From Pachysolen tannophilus NRRL Y-2460 (lineage: Eukaryota; Ascomycota; Pichiomycetes; Alaninales; Pachysolenaceae), in assembly GCA_001661245.1 (NCBI GenBank), contig KV454013.1, positions 130,163 to 194,162 of the forward strand: 64,000 nucleotides of DNA, in the 5' to 3' direction. A model generated the notes under the pieces. It was not told the origin of the DNA. It did not search any database and saw only the letters and a list, made by a program, of their open reading frames with translations. The position numbers and the translations under genes were made by a program. Of this stretch, positions 48,406 through 58,992 are shown one piece after another (the stretch's first letter is position 1; the number at the start of each line of letters is the position of its first letter).

Positions 48406-49239
48406 TTAGATCCGCTTTTATCCGTTCCGTTATTTATTTACTATAGATGAGTTTTTAATTGCTTATACTATTCCCGTTCTATTTGTTTTCTTTTTTTATT
48501 ATTATTATTATTTATATTATTAATGTTTGTCAGTTAATGTGTTTTATGGTGCAATTTATCATTATCTTTGGACCAATTGAGTGAGTGAGTTTATTATTGT
48601 TTTTCTTTTAAAAAAAATAAAAAATAAAAAATAAAGAAAAAAAAAAAAAAAAAAAAAAAGGGAAAAGNNNNNNNNNNNNNNNNNNNNNNNNNNNNNNNNN
48701 NNNNNNNNNNNNNNNNNNNNNNNNNNNNNNNNNNNNNNNNNNNNNNNNNNNNNNNNNNNNNNNNNNNNNNNNNNNNNNNNNNNNNNNNNNNNNNNNNNNN
48801 NNNNNNNNNNNNNNNNNNNNNNNNNNNNNNNNNNNNNNNNNNNNNNNNNNNNNNNNNNNNNNNNNNNNNNNNNNNNNNNNNNNNNNNNNNNNNNNNNNNN
48901 NNNNNNNNNNNNNNNNNNNNNNNNNNNNNTATTTTTCATTTTGTGATTCCATCTTGTTGAGTTTTATCAATTTGTTTTTTCATACATGTATTTTAATTAT
49001 TTTTTTTTTTGGTTTTGAATGATTTGCTTTTTTTTTTTCTTTTATATATATATAGAAGTTTAAGTTAAGTATCTTTATAAAGTTGTAGATATTTAATAAG
49101 ATTTTACAAACTTACAAGTTAAAAACATCATATATGTAGTTAATTAACAAAATAATATCCATTAAAAGAAAAACACCCGTTTATAATATATATATATATT
49201 CCAAAAAAAATGATAATGATAAATTTTTTTTTCTTTTTT
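48406..49239. other. Convergent gap, AIM6 / YBL028C-like gene, with assembly gap
   Basis: An 834-bp stretch between two 3' ends. It includes a 262-base run of N at 48668-48929. The visible flanks are AT-rich with a purine tract (about 48608-48667) leading into the gap. Frames reported across the Ns are meaningless. A short feature could be hidden in the gap. Confidence 0.85.
48668..48929. other. Assembly gap (262 N)
   Basis: Unresolved sequence. The left edge is a long A-rich homopolymer, a common cause of a broken assembly. Confidence 1.
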
Positions 49240-49563
49240 TTAAAACTTTAATGATTTAGAAGATTTCTTTCCCTTACCCTTATTAGCCATTGATTGTTTA
49301 TACATATTGTGTCTTGAACCTCTCCAGCCAGCTGTACTTATCTTTTTTGGAACTTCATTTTTATTATCAATTTCCATCTTAGCATCATCATCATCATCAT
49401 CATTATCATGATCAATTGTTTTTGAAGAATTTTGCAATATTAAATTTGCTTTAACTTTCAGAGCTATTCTTTCAGATCTTTCATCATATTTTTTTTGAAA
49501 TTCTCCCTTTCTCTTAACCGACTTGGCCTTCAATTTGGATTTAGATCTCAATGATTTAGCCAT
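49240..49563 (-). CDS. YBL028C-like small basic nucleolar protein (DUF2423 family)
   Basis: The 107-residue protein is very basic at both ends with an acidic Asp run in the middle. Its N-terminus MAKSLRSKSKLKAKSVKR-GEFQK and its C-terminus ISTAGWRGSRHNMYK followed by a Lys-rich tail match S. cerevisiae Ybl028c (about 106 residues), a nucleolar protein linked to pre-60S particles and related to the human LLPH type. The precise role is unknown. It diverges from RPL19, the same arrangement as YBL028C and RPL19B (YBL027W). An RRPE-like motif lies about 75 bp upstream. Confidence 0.9.
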   Translation of the reverse strand: MAKSLRSKSKLKAKSVKRKGEFQKKYDERSERIALKVKANLILQNSSKTIDHDNDDDDDDAKMEIDNKNEVPKKISTAGWRGSRHNMYKQSMANKGKGKKSSKSLKF

Positions 49564-50340
49564 ATTTCACCCAATAGATCTATGATAACTAATTATTAAT
49601 AAAGTAATTTAAGAGGTATTAATTAATTTAACAAATTCAAAAATTTTTCACTCCAAAATTTTTTCTTTTCTTTTTTTTTTTTTTTTTTGTCTTTTTATCT
49701 TGCATAAATAAAGTTACACAATAATTTTAAATTAACTTAAACGAAACTTTCCAAAAGGCAGAGAGAGATAACTACTGACACAGGTAAAGAATTAGATATC
49801 TGATAATTCTACTCTACTCTTGTACTCTTGTACTCTTGTACACTTAAACGTTCGCACGTACTTACGCACGTACAGTAAAGACATTTATTTTTTTCTCTCT
49901 CACAAACAATTCAATGGGCTGGTCTGGGCTGGGCCAGAAAGGGCAAATTTCTGGAAAGTTTCTTTCCTGTGTTGGCAGGGGGAAAAAAGAAAAAGAAATT
50001 TTTTAATTTTTTTAATTTTCTTAATTTTTTTAATTTTTGGAAGGGTTTATAGCCCTAAATTGAGAAACATAATTTTTTTCTTTGGGTCATTAAATGGCCC
50101 AATTTTTTTGTGACTGTGATTTTCTGTGTTATATAAAAACCCAATTTTTTAAATGTTTTTTTGTTGTTGTTTTGCACTACTTTTGTGATTTTTTTTCATT
50201 TCAAAAAATTTTTTTTTTTTTAATTTTTTTTTCCTTTTCTTTGCAAAAGAATCCCGGTAAAAAGCAAATAAATTAATTAATACTAATTTTTTAATTTTAC
50301 TTCTTTTTTGTTGTTTAAGTAGATAATAGTTAAATCAGAA
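49564..50340. promoter_or_regulatory. Divergent promoter region, YBL028C-like gene / RPL19
   Basis: A 777-bp gap shared by two ribosome-related genes. It holds CAAAAATTTTTCA (RRPE-like) at 49638-49650, a tandem TACTCTTG array at about 49813-49840, GCACGTAC repeated at about 49855 and 49866, a GC-richer block GGGCTGGTCTGGGCTGGGC near 49916-49934, and AGGGTTTATAGCCCTAAA near 50042-50059, which contains two half-sites resembling telobox (Tbf1) motifs in opposite orientation. Such motifs are typical of fungal ribosomal protein promoters. Confidence 0.5.
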
Positions 50341-51319
50341 ATGTAAGTTAAGATATATCAAGATGAAATTAATGGAACTGATGGGGACAGAGTAAGAAGA
50401 TAGAAAGAGAAAGAGAAAGAATGGTTAAATGAATTTTTTTTTCATTGTAAATCCACCTGTTTGATTCAATAATAATAAAAATAAAAATAAAATTTTTTAA
50501 AGAAAAAAAAAAAAAAAAAAAGGATTGGAATAGATTAATTTTATTTTCAATTGTGGAAATGTTATTCATTGATGGATTGAATATAGATACTTTTTATTTT
50601 AAAAGAGTTTGATTGTTGAATCTTCTTGTTTTTTTAAGTCTCCATTAAGTGTAATTAAATTTCAAATTGGATTTGCGAATTAATTTTTTCGCTTTTCTTT
50701 TTTCTATGATGATGTACTAACAATTTTTTTTCTTTTTTCTTTTTAATATAGGGCTAACTTACGTACTCAAAAGAGACTTGCTGCCAGCGTCATGGGCGTT
50801 GGTAAGAGAAAGGTTTGGTTAGATCCAAATGAAACCACTGAAATCTCACAAGCTAACTCCAGAGCTGCCATTAGAAAATTATACAGAAATGGTACTATTG
50901 TTAAGAAACCAGTTACTGTTCACTCAAGATCTAGAGCTAGAGATTTAGCTGAATCTAAACGTGGTGGTCGTCATACCGGTTACGGTAAGAGAAAAGGTAC
51001 TGCTGATGCAAGAATGCCTTCACAAGTTTTGTGGATGAGAAGATTAAGAGTCTTGAGAAGACTTTTAGTCAAGTACAGAGCTGCTGGTAAAATTGATAGA
51101 CATTTGTACCATAAATTGTACAAAGAAGCTAAAGGTAACACTTTTAAGCACAAGAGAGCATTAGTTGAACATGTTATTGCTGCTAAGGCTGAAGCTGCTA
51201 GAGAAAAGGCTCTTAAAGAAGAAGCTGATGCTCGTCGTCTTAAGAACAAGGCTGCTAGACAAAGAAGAAACGATAGAGTTGCCGCTGAGAGAGAAGCTGC
51301 TTTTGCAGATGAAGAATAA
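50341..51319 (+). CDS. RPL19: 60S ribosomal protein L19 (eL19), two exons
   Basis: eL19 is a large-subunit protein with a long C-terminal helix that forms a bridge to the 40S subunit. Exon 1 is only two nucleotides (AT, 50341-50342), and exon 2 (50752-51319) completes the ATG and encodes [19 protein letters not shown] onwards. The total is 189 residues, the same as the S. cerevisiae protein. The conserved features are all present: [55 protein letters not shown] and [14 protein letters not shown], then a charged Ala/Arg/Lys helix. An internal ATG at 50792 gives a shorter frame but would lose the conserved start. Codon bias is strong. The split of the ATG by the intron also occurs in S. cerevisiae RPL19 genes. 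Confidence 0.96.
50343..50751 (+). other. RPL19 intron (409 nt) splitting the start codon
   Basis: Donor GTAAGT directly after AT (50343-50348), perfect branch TACTAAC at 50715-50721, pyrimidine tract, acceptor AATATAG ending at 50751. Length is typical of yeast ribosomal-protein introns and far longer than the other complete introns here. Confidence 0.93.
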
Positions 51320-51830
51320 ATTTATTGTAACTAATTTTTATTTAAAGTTATTTTTTAATTTTTTTATTTTTTTAATGCTAAAGAAGTTGTAGTTAGTTGA
51401 AGAGGAGGAGAATTAATTTAAAACTAGAAAGAAGAATAAAAGAAACAAAAAAAAGAAAGAAAAAAAATTTTTTTGCAAACAGAGAGTTTTATATTCTTTT
51501 CTATTTTCCTTTCTTTCTTTCTTTTTTTTTTTTTATTTTAATTAGTTTTCAGTGGGTGACGGAATTTTCATTATCTTGTTATATCGTTTCATATTATTAT
51601 GATTTTTCACTTTTGTTTTTCTTAAAAAATTATAATATAGGTTTTCTTTGGAATTCTAATATATATTAAACCATAATATTGATTTCTATTATTCACAACA
51701 TCATCTTACTTTAAGTAAAAAAAAATCAAACAACAGAAGAACAGTAAGTTAAAAAAGAAAAAAGAAAAGAAAAAAAAAAAAAAAAAAAAAGTTCACAATA
51801 ACTTATACTTTTAATATACACTTGACTTTA
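51320..51830. other. Convergent gap, RPL19 / TEC1
   Basis: About 510 bp between two 3' ends, made mainly of A- and T-rich tracts, including a purine run at about 51745-51790. Frames here are AT-driven. No gene seen. Confidence 0.6.
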
Positions 51831-54503
51831 TCAAGTCCAATAATCATACTTTTCACTTTTTAGTACCGAATCGCTACCATCTTTATCCATAAAGTAAGCA
51901 TCGCTGGCAGAATTTTGAACGTCCTTATTTAAATCAATTTCGTCATCAGAATCACCTGGATCTATAAAACCTGTAGTTGTACCACAAAAATCATCAGCAT
52001 TAACCCCCATGTAGTTACCCATATCTGAAGCATAAGTATTGAATCCTGTACTACCCCCACTGCCAATAGGATTCATTACCGATGATCCGTCAATAGTATT
52101 TGGCATCACATTATGCACTGAATAAATATTGGAGGTAGATTGTGCAGAAACATTGCCACTATAATGAGTTAAGTCATCCTCTTGGCTATAAATTAATGTT
52201 TTCTGTGACATGGTAGTTGTCATTGCTGCAGGGATAGTCGTTGTAGTATATTGTTCTTGATATGATGCTGGAATACTATTTTGAAGATTAGAATTATTCT
52301 CAGTATTCTCACCTTGATAGTGAGAAAACTCCTCCTCATTAAATCTATTTGCATCTGAATCCTTGAAAGATTGAAGACAATCGTTGTTAAAGTGTTGCTG
52401 CTGCTGTTCTAGCTCTTGCTGCCCTTGCTCTTGCTGCCCTTGCTGTTGCTGCTCTTGCTGTTGCTGCTCTTGCTGTTGCTGCTCTTGCTGTTGCTGCTGT
52501 TGCTCTCGCTGTTGCTGTTCATGATCATAATGGTCATGACCACTGCGATGATTGCTAATATTTTTAGTTTCAACTTCCCTAGGTAAATGAATCTGTCTAA
52601 AAGTGGCAATATTGCCAGCATTATCATCCACTTTATTGAATTCCCAGAGTAAAATCGATCTAATGTCTAATTTATGTAATTGAGACAATTTTGTTAAATT
52701 TCTATCATCATAAAAAGCTTGCATTGATCCAGCTTTAAAAGGATTATTAAATATAACTTGTTTAATAGTAATACCTCTAATTGAAACTTTTAAACTTTGT
52801 TGAACTTCGGCCTCAATTTTAGACTTGGTCGATTCTTCATCTGATTCAGTGACATCTCCATCATTTTCATACTCTTCCTTAACAGAAGCAGCTGAAACTC
52901 TACGTAATCTTTCTGCTCTCTGATATTTTAAATCAGAAGATTTTTTCAAAATACTGAAAAAACTTTCCCAAAATTTAGGAGCAAATTTTAATTCCAGATT
53001 TATATTTTTAAAATGAACATTATTTTTTGTACATTTAATAGTAAGATCATCAAATAATGATAAAACTTGTCTTCCAAAAGAATAAACTATTGTTAGACAT
53101 GACCAATTATTATCAGATATAGGTAAATCTGCCAAATTAATATTTATATTAGTTTCATAATTCCCACCAATTAAGTCATTATTCAGGAAATCTGGTAACG
53201 AAGTATTAACCAATCCATGTAAAATTGGAATTTCATAATCTTTATTAGTTTCATTTTTTTGTATTTCTTTTTCCCAATCAGAAACAATAAATAATTCTGG
53301 GAATCTCTTTGATAAATTTGCATTTTTTTTAATTCTTAAAGGTGATTCAAAAAAATTTAAAGTTTTCAATTTTGAAAAAATATGAGATTTAAATGGTTCT
53401 TCAATATTAACATATGTGAATTGAAATTTTCTTAAATCAATAGCAACTTTTGTTAAAATTTGAGTTCTATTAATATCATGATTTAAATGAACAGGTGAAT
53501 CTTCATGAATATCAAAACGTGATGAATTACTTGGTGAATGATCATAATTTATTTTCAATTTTTTATTCTTATCGCTACTAATTAACGAAACTGGTGTAAC
53601 TGGTGTTTCAGTTAAAGGTGATTGTACAGAATCAATATTACCACCACCAATAGATTTTTGGAAAAAAATTTTACCAAAAATTTCATTAAATTTTTGAGGA
53701 GCATTTGGATCTAAAGGACCTTTTGTTATTAATTCAATTAAATCTGGATCTTTATTAAATTTTTTAATAACTTGAATATGAGAAGATACTTGTTTTCTTG
53801 CTCTTAATTTACCAGTCTTATAAAAAATAAAATCAGAAATCAATTCATTTCTACCACATGATTTACCGCTAAGTTTTATCTTAGTTAATCCCTTTTTCGG
53901 AATAACACTTAACGCCTCAGCAAATGCCAGTTCAATATCTTCTGACCAAATTGAACTATTCTCTTCTTCATTTTCGATATTATGGGTATTATTATTATTA
54001 ATAATGTTTGGAGAGAATGAATTTTCCTTATCATCAGAAAGTGATGATGACGGTGTAGTAAATGAATGAAATGAAGGAGTAATTGGTGATAAGTTTAATT
54101 TTCTAAGTTTCGAAGGTCTTCTAATACTTGAAGGCACATCAAAATGATGTCTCTTATTCAATCCATTACCTGATAACAGTTGTAAACTTTGTACACCTGA
54201 AGGATGTTGTAATAAATGGAAATTCTTTGATTTATTCAAACTATTACCTTGTAATTTAACCGGAGTTGTGAATTCATTTGAATTTTGTTTTAATTTTTTA
54301 GTTTCATAAACTTGATAAACTTCTCTTCCAGTAGTATTATCAATGGAAATATCCACAATCATTGGAAGTCTACCACTTGACGATGATAAATTTTCATTTT
54401 TCACTGAAGAAATTGGGGGAGTCATTGCCATGGGAGAAGGTAATAAACTTCCTTCTCCACTGATGCTACCGCTGTTACTGCTGGCTGATGGAGTAGATGT
54501 CAT
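51831..54503 (-). CDS. TEC1: TEA/ATTS-domain transcription factor Tec1
   Basis: Tec1 controls filamentous growth and related developmental programmes, with Ste12 in S. cerevisiae and in biofilm and hyphal control in Candida. The TEA DNA-binding domain lies at about residues 180-260 (IWSEDIELAFAEALSVIPKKG, KIKLSGKSCGRNELISDFI, LRARKQVSSHIQVIKKF). From the ATG at 54503 the protein has 890 residues, considerably longer than yeast Tec1 (about 486). The additional length includes a Gln/Glu-rich run encoded at about 52391-52520 and Asn/Ser-rich segments. The 5' extension to 54605 lacks a credible start. It converges with RPL19, as TEC1 (YBR083W) does with RPL19A in S. cerevisiae. Confidence 0.93.
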   Translation of the reverse strand: MTSTPSASSNSGSISGEGSLLPSPMAMTPPISSVKNENLSSSSGRLPMIVDISIDNTTGREVYQVYETKKLKQNSNEFTTPVKLQGNSLNKSKNFHLLQHPSGVQSLQLLSGNGLNKRHHFDVPSSIRRPSKLRKLNLSPITPSFHSFTTPSSSLSDDKENSFSPNIINNNNTHNIENEEENSSIWSEDIELAFAEALSVIPKKGLTKIKLSGKSCGRNELISDFIFYKTGKLRARKQVSSHIQVIKKFNKDPDLIELITKGPLDPNAPQKFNEIFGKIFFQKSIGGGNIDSVQSPLTETPVTPVSLISSDKNKKLKINYDHSPSNSSRFDIHEDSPVHLNHDINRTQILTKVAIDLRKFQFTYVNIEEPFKSHIFSKLKTLNFFESPLRIKKNANLSKRFPELFIVSDWEKEIQKNETNKDYEIPILHGLVNTSLPDFLNNDLIGGNYETNININLADLPISDNNWSCLTIVYSFGRQVLSLFDDLTIKCTKNNVHFKNINLELKFAPKFWESFFSILKKSSDLKYQRAERLRRVSAASVKEEYENDGDVTESDEESTKSKIEAEVQQSLKVSIRGITIKQVIFNNPFKAGSMQAFYDDRNLTKLSQLHKLDIRSILLWEFNKVDDNAGNIATFRQIHLPREVETKNISNHRSGHDHYDHEQQQREQQQQQQEQQQQEQQQQEQQQQGQQEQGQQELEQQQQHFNNDCLQSFKDSDANRFNEEEFSHYQGENTENNSNLQNSIPASYQEQYTTTTIPAAMTTTMSQKTLIYSQEDDLTHYSGNVSAQSTSNIYSVHNVMPNTIDGSSVMNPIGSGGSTGFNTYASDMGNYMGVNADDFCGTTTGFIDPGDSDDEIDLNKDVQNSASDAYFMDKDGSDSVLKSEKYDYWT
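52391..52520 (-). repeat. Gln/Glu-coding CAG/CAA repeat in TEC1
   Basis: The minus strand encodes alternating Gln runs with Glu or Gly (EQQQQ units repeated several times). Codons are mixed CAG, CAA and GAG, so the tract is imperfect at the DNA level. Length is likely to vary between strains. Confidence 0.85.
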
Positions 54504-55671
54504 TTCATTTAACAAAAAAAAATCAAATTTAATAAAAAATAAAAGTTCTTGTTTTTTTTCTTTTCTTTTCTTTGGGCGCTTAGTTATCAGATATCGTGAT
54601 AACAATTTTTAAGCAAAAGGAGTGAATATAGTTAGTAAACTAGCAAAGTTAAAGAAGAAAGAAATACAAAAAATCGAAAAATTAAGCTAACCGCCGTTAT
54701 GAGGATATCGCTTTAATTTAAATAATAAAATTAAAAAAAAAAAAAAAAAAGAAAAAGAAAAAAGAAAAAGAAGAAGAACACAAAATTTAATGGAATTCAC
54801 ACAAGTGAAAATAAAAATAAAAAAAAAAAACACTGAAAAAAAAAAGCTTTTAAAAAGTCTAATCTCAAGCCCAAACTCCAACTTCTCCTACTAGCCCGTG
54901 TACACTTTTCTCTATCTTTGAATATAGTTAGTTAATTTAGTTGTTCATAAACCTTTTAGGTAATTTTTAAAGTAATTACCACAGAAAATAGAGAAAAAAC
55001 AGGAAATGAATTTAAGATCTTCAGATAATCAATTTTTCCTAATGGCGTTATTAAAAATAAACGGTTATTAAACTTAACCGCCCTATATTCCACCACTCTT
55101 TATTAACAATCGATTGGTTCAAATTTAAAAAGAAAGAAAAGAAAAAAAAATTATATATGTATATACATTATAATAACTAAATGATCTTAACGGCTTTTTG
55201 TCCTTTACGTCCTCTAAATTTTCAGGTATCAATTCCAATATTTACCTTTTCACCTTTTCAGGGGCAAGACAAAATAAAGAAGCAAAATTTCATTCGCGTT
55301 CGCGCAAACTACGAGCTAAAAGGTACATAAATGCATATAAGATACATGATGTTGCATGATGGAGATTAACCAAGATTGCAGTATTATTTATTTAAGAGCT
55401 AAATTGAGTGATTTCTGCCTCAATTTGAAAGAATTTGAGTAGAGGCTATACGAATTTAAAAATTTTTTTAGTTTAAAAACAAACTAAATTCGGAAAATTT
55501 TTAGTCTATTTATGTATATGCGGTAACCAAAAGAGTACAAAACACGTCCCAAATTGAACATATGGGTACTATATATATATAATATATATAATATATATAA
55601 TTTATACATACATATATATATACATATATATATATATATGTATGTATATATAATTATTATTATTATTATTT
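54504..55671. promoter_or_regulatory. TEC1 upstream region / MAK21 3' region
   Basis: A 1.17-kb gap in tandem orientation. It contains A runs (about 54733-54750, 54822-54843), an ACCGCCCT at 55077-55084 (see the AGGGCGGT finding), two TTCGCG in ATTCGCGTTCGCGC near 55291-55304, and an (AT)n/ATAC microsatellite at about 55568-55652 next to the MAK21 stop. No Ste12 TGAAACA site was seen by eye. Confidence 0.5.
55568..55652. repeat. TA/TACA microsatellite at the MAK21 3' end
   Basis: Alternating TA with interspersed ACAT and GTAT units over about 85 bp, ending 20 bp from the MAK21 stop. It is one of several (AT)n tracts in the window. Confidence 0.85.
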
Positions 55672-58435
55672 CTAGTTTTCTTCGTCGTCATCGGACGCTA
55701 AATACTTGGCATAATCGTCGGCACTTGCAAATGTAGGTAAGTCTTTAAGCTTAGATTTTTTAGATTTTTTAGATTTCTTAACTTTTTGGTTATCATTTGG
55801 AATCGAATGCCTTGATCTTTTCTTACTAGTGGCGGCGTCACTAGTGCTTTCGATTTCCTCGGAAGATAAGCCATCCCACGCGTCATTCTCGTCAAGTTCA
55901 AGTTCCTCGCTATTGTATTCGTCGTCTGAATCGCCTTTGAATAAGTTCAGTTCATCGCCGTCTGAAATTTCTTCCTCGGAAACTTCTTCTTCAAGAGCTT
56001 CTTCTTCTTCTTCTTCTTCTTCTTCTTCTTCTTCTTCATCCGAATCGCCAAATTCATCTTCGACTGCTCTTATGCTTCCTTCATCAAGTCCATTTTCATC
56101 TTCGTCGTCAGTCAAACCGTCCATCGAGAAATCATCAAGATCACTAAGTTCATTATCCAACTCATCCAAATCAGAATCTGAACCGTCATTTTCAACATCA
56201 GGATTGGATTTAACCAAAGCACTCCAAACTTCATCGTCATCTAAATCACTGCCCTTCTCTTCTTCATCCGCTTCATCTGCATCAGCAGCTGCTTTATCAT
56301 ATTTCGACCTAGCAATCTTATCCTGCTTTGTAGAAAAATATTGGTAAAAAAATAATTCATCTGGATTAATTTCATCAGCTTTTTGCGAAAGCCAGTCTCG
56401 CGTATTAACTGGAATCTCCTTATTACCAGAAACTGAAGTGGAAGTTGCTCTGACTAATAATGAACCAGTTTGAGTACCTCCTAAAGGTTGCATAATAGAA
56501 GAACCTCTAGTAGTTACCTTTTGTTTAGCATTTTTATAAACAAATTTATCCAAGAAATGTGATAATGTATATAAACCCAAATCAGGCTTATTAACTTCTT
56601 CGACTTCATTTAAAAAACTTTCGGCATAAAGAGAAACAGTTGGATGATAATATGTTAAAAATTGAAGAATTTCCCATAATGATGATTTATCCGCTTTTGA
56701 AAACCTTGGATCACGCAGTCTTGGATCATATTGCTCAAGTATACTATCTTTCTTAATATTAACATCTGTAGTTGAAATATCTTCCTTATCACTAGGAACA
56801 TCTTTAAAATGCTCTTCTTCATCATCATCCTCGTATAATGCATCCACAGGTGTATTTAAAAACATATTTTTAATGCTTGGAACATGCTTCTCTAAATTAA
56901 TTAATAAATAAAGCATCCCACTAATTGAACCAACGTTTAACCAGTGAAGACAAATTTGACAAATTCTCTTCACAAATGAATAAATCCTAGTAACGTTAGT
57001 ATCCTTTTTCAATGCTTTAAATAACAAGTTGAGATATATTCCTTGTTTTGAAGAACCAGCCAATCTTTGATCTAACAAAGACTCATATAAAGTTCTATAA
57101 AATCTGTCAGAATTCAAATTTTGACTTTCTATGACATGATATACCAAGACTAACGCTTGAATAGATGTATTAAGATTAGTTGAATGAGTTATCTTGAACA
57201 ATGTATCCAAATGCTTGGTGAATACTTCACTTGGTAAATTGCTAAAAGGAAATGCACGGTTCAACCCGGTCAAAATTGCGGAAAACAATTTTGAATTTTT
57301 CTCTTCAACAACTTCCGCTTCAGTTTTATCTTGATTCTTTGAAGATTTTCCACCTTTTTTACCTTTCTTAAAATTTCTCTTACCTCTAAATTTATTATGT
57401 ACTGATTTCTCTGTTGTTGTTGAATCATTGTTATGAACATCACTTTCAACCAAAATTTTTTCAAATAGAGTGAAATATGTCTTAATTAACCCATTAGCTA
57501 AATCTTGTTCTCTTCTAGTTAAAATTGTCTGGTTCAATGCTAAGATAGAGTAGTATATTGCATGGTAGTCATTATTTTTCTTGAAAACAACATCAGTTAT
57601 GGCATCAACAACTATTTTTTTCATCAGTGGGTGCAGTTGCTCTAGTTGCAAAAGCAAATATGAAGTTTTAGCTGAAACTTTGTTGTCTGTATCACCTAAT
57701 TTATTAACACCCAATCTTAAAAGATTAGCCTCTTGCTCAGGTTTTGCTTTCAATAAATCAAATAAATGGTTAACAACATTCATTTTGACATGTACAATTG
57801 GATCATGAGCCAAGATTTCCAAGATTCCAATAAATTTGAAATATAATTTTTTCATATAATCTTCGAAATAAAACAAAGCTAATTCTTTCTTTCCTAAAGA
57901 CATTGATAATTGTTGTTTATTAAAATATCTCAATTTTCTATCTGGTAATACACCATTTGTGAATAAATCTTTAAGAGCATTAATACTTTGTAAAGCAGCA
58001 GTTCTAGATTTTTTCTCACACATTCCTAATAAATTGTCCAATGCTTTAATGTTATGTAATGGTGCTTCTTGGATCAATAAAGTTAAAGCTGAAATTTTAT
58101 CGTTCAAAGTACCACTTGTTAAAATTTGTGATAAGAAAGTTTTCTGTGAAGAACTTTTAGAAAATTCTTCGTAATAGTTTTTATTTTCTAAATCTATAAC
58201 TTCTTTTGCCTTCAGGTATAATGTTTCAATTTGTTGTGGTGTTAATTCTTCTTCATCTACTAAAATTTTTTCAACATTAAACCAATCTGTTCTTGCAGGC
58301 ACAATCAACCTATCACTAATAACTGAAGCAACATTGGTAATCTTGTTGTCTTTTTTAGCTTTGGATAAATCTACTTCTTTTTGAATGATCTCCGATTCTG
58401 ATTCTGATTCTGACTTAGATGCAGTTGAGCTAGAG

Positions 58436-58466
<31 letters not shown>

Positions 58467-58992
58467 CTTCTTCTTCTTCTTCTTCTGCCTCTTCTTCTGC
58501 CTCTTGATCCTCCTCCTCAAGTTCTACATCTTCATCCGGAATATCTTCCAACTTAAACTTATTCAATCCGATATCTCTCATAAACTTGTTTAAATCATTT
58601 GCTAAATTCTTATCAGATTTCTCCTTTAAATCTTCAATATCATCAAATTCTTGTTCACTTTGTTCACCTTCTGAAACACCTTGAATTAAATCTAAATCCT
58701 CTTCTGTCGCACCCAACGCCAAGGCTTCACGGCGCAATACATCAGCTTCAGATTCTTCTTCTTGAGACACTATTTCCAGTTTCAGAGATTCAACCTTCTT
58801 CTCACCTTCTTCACCCTTATTTCCTTTTAAATTTTCATCATCATTTTTCTTCAGCGTAGGTGTCTGCTTCTGCTTCTGCTTCTGTTTTTGTTTCTGTTTC
58901 TGCTTCTGCGTCACCTCCTTTGTACTAACCCCATGTAATTTATTTATAACCTTATCCTTCAACGAGGATAAATTCAAAGAAAAAGAATCCAT
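55672..58992 (-). CDS. MAK21: Ribosome biogenesis factor Mak21/Noc1 (CBF/Mak21 domain)
   Basis: Mak21 (Noc1) pairs with Noc2 in early pre-60S particles in the nucleolus and is required for 60S export. The protein has 1106 residues (yeast about 1025). After a Lys/Gln repeat (KQKQKQ, residues about 28-43) and a poly-Glu run (about residues 168-186), the conserved region begins RTDWFNVEKILVDEE and includes FLSQILTSGTLNDKISALTLLIQEAPLHN-type helical repeats, then the CBF domain with LVYHVIESQNLNSDRFYRTLYESLLDQRL and KALKKDTNVTRIYSFVKRICQICLHW. The C-terminal third is acidic with a second poly-Glu run and a basic KKSKKSKKSK end. Upstream it carries RRPE and PAC-like motifs. Confidence 0.94.

Noticed and set aside
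48562-48970. Frames crossing the N gap
   Set aside because: They consist mostly of unknown residues plus poly-Phe and have no content.
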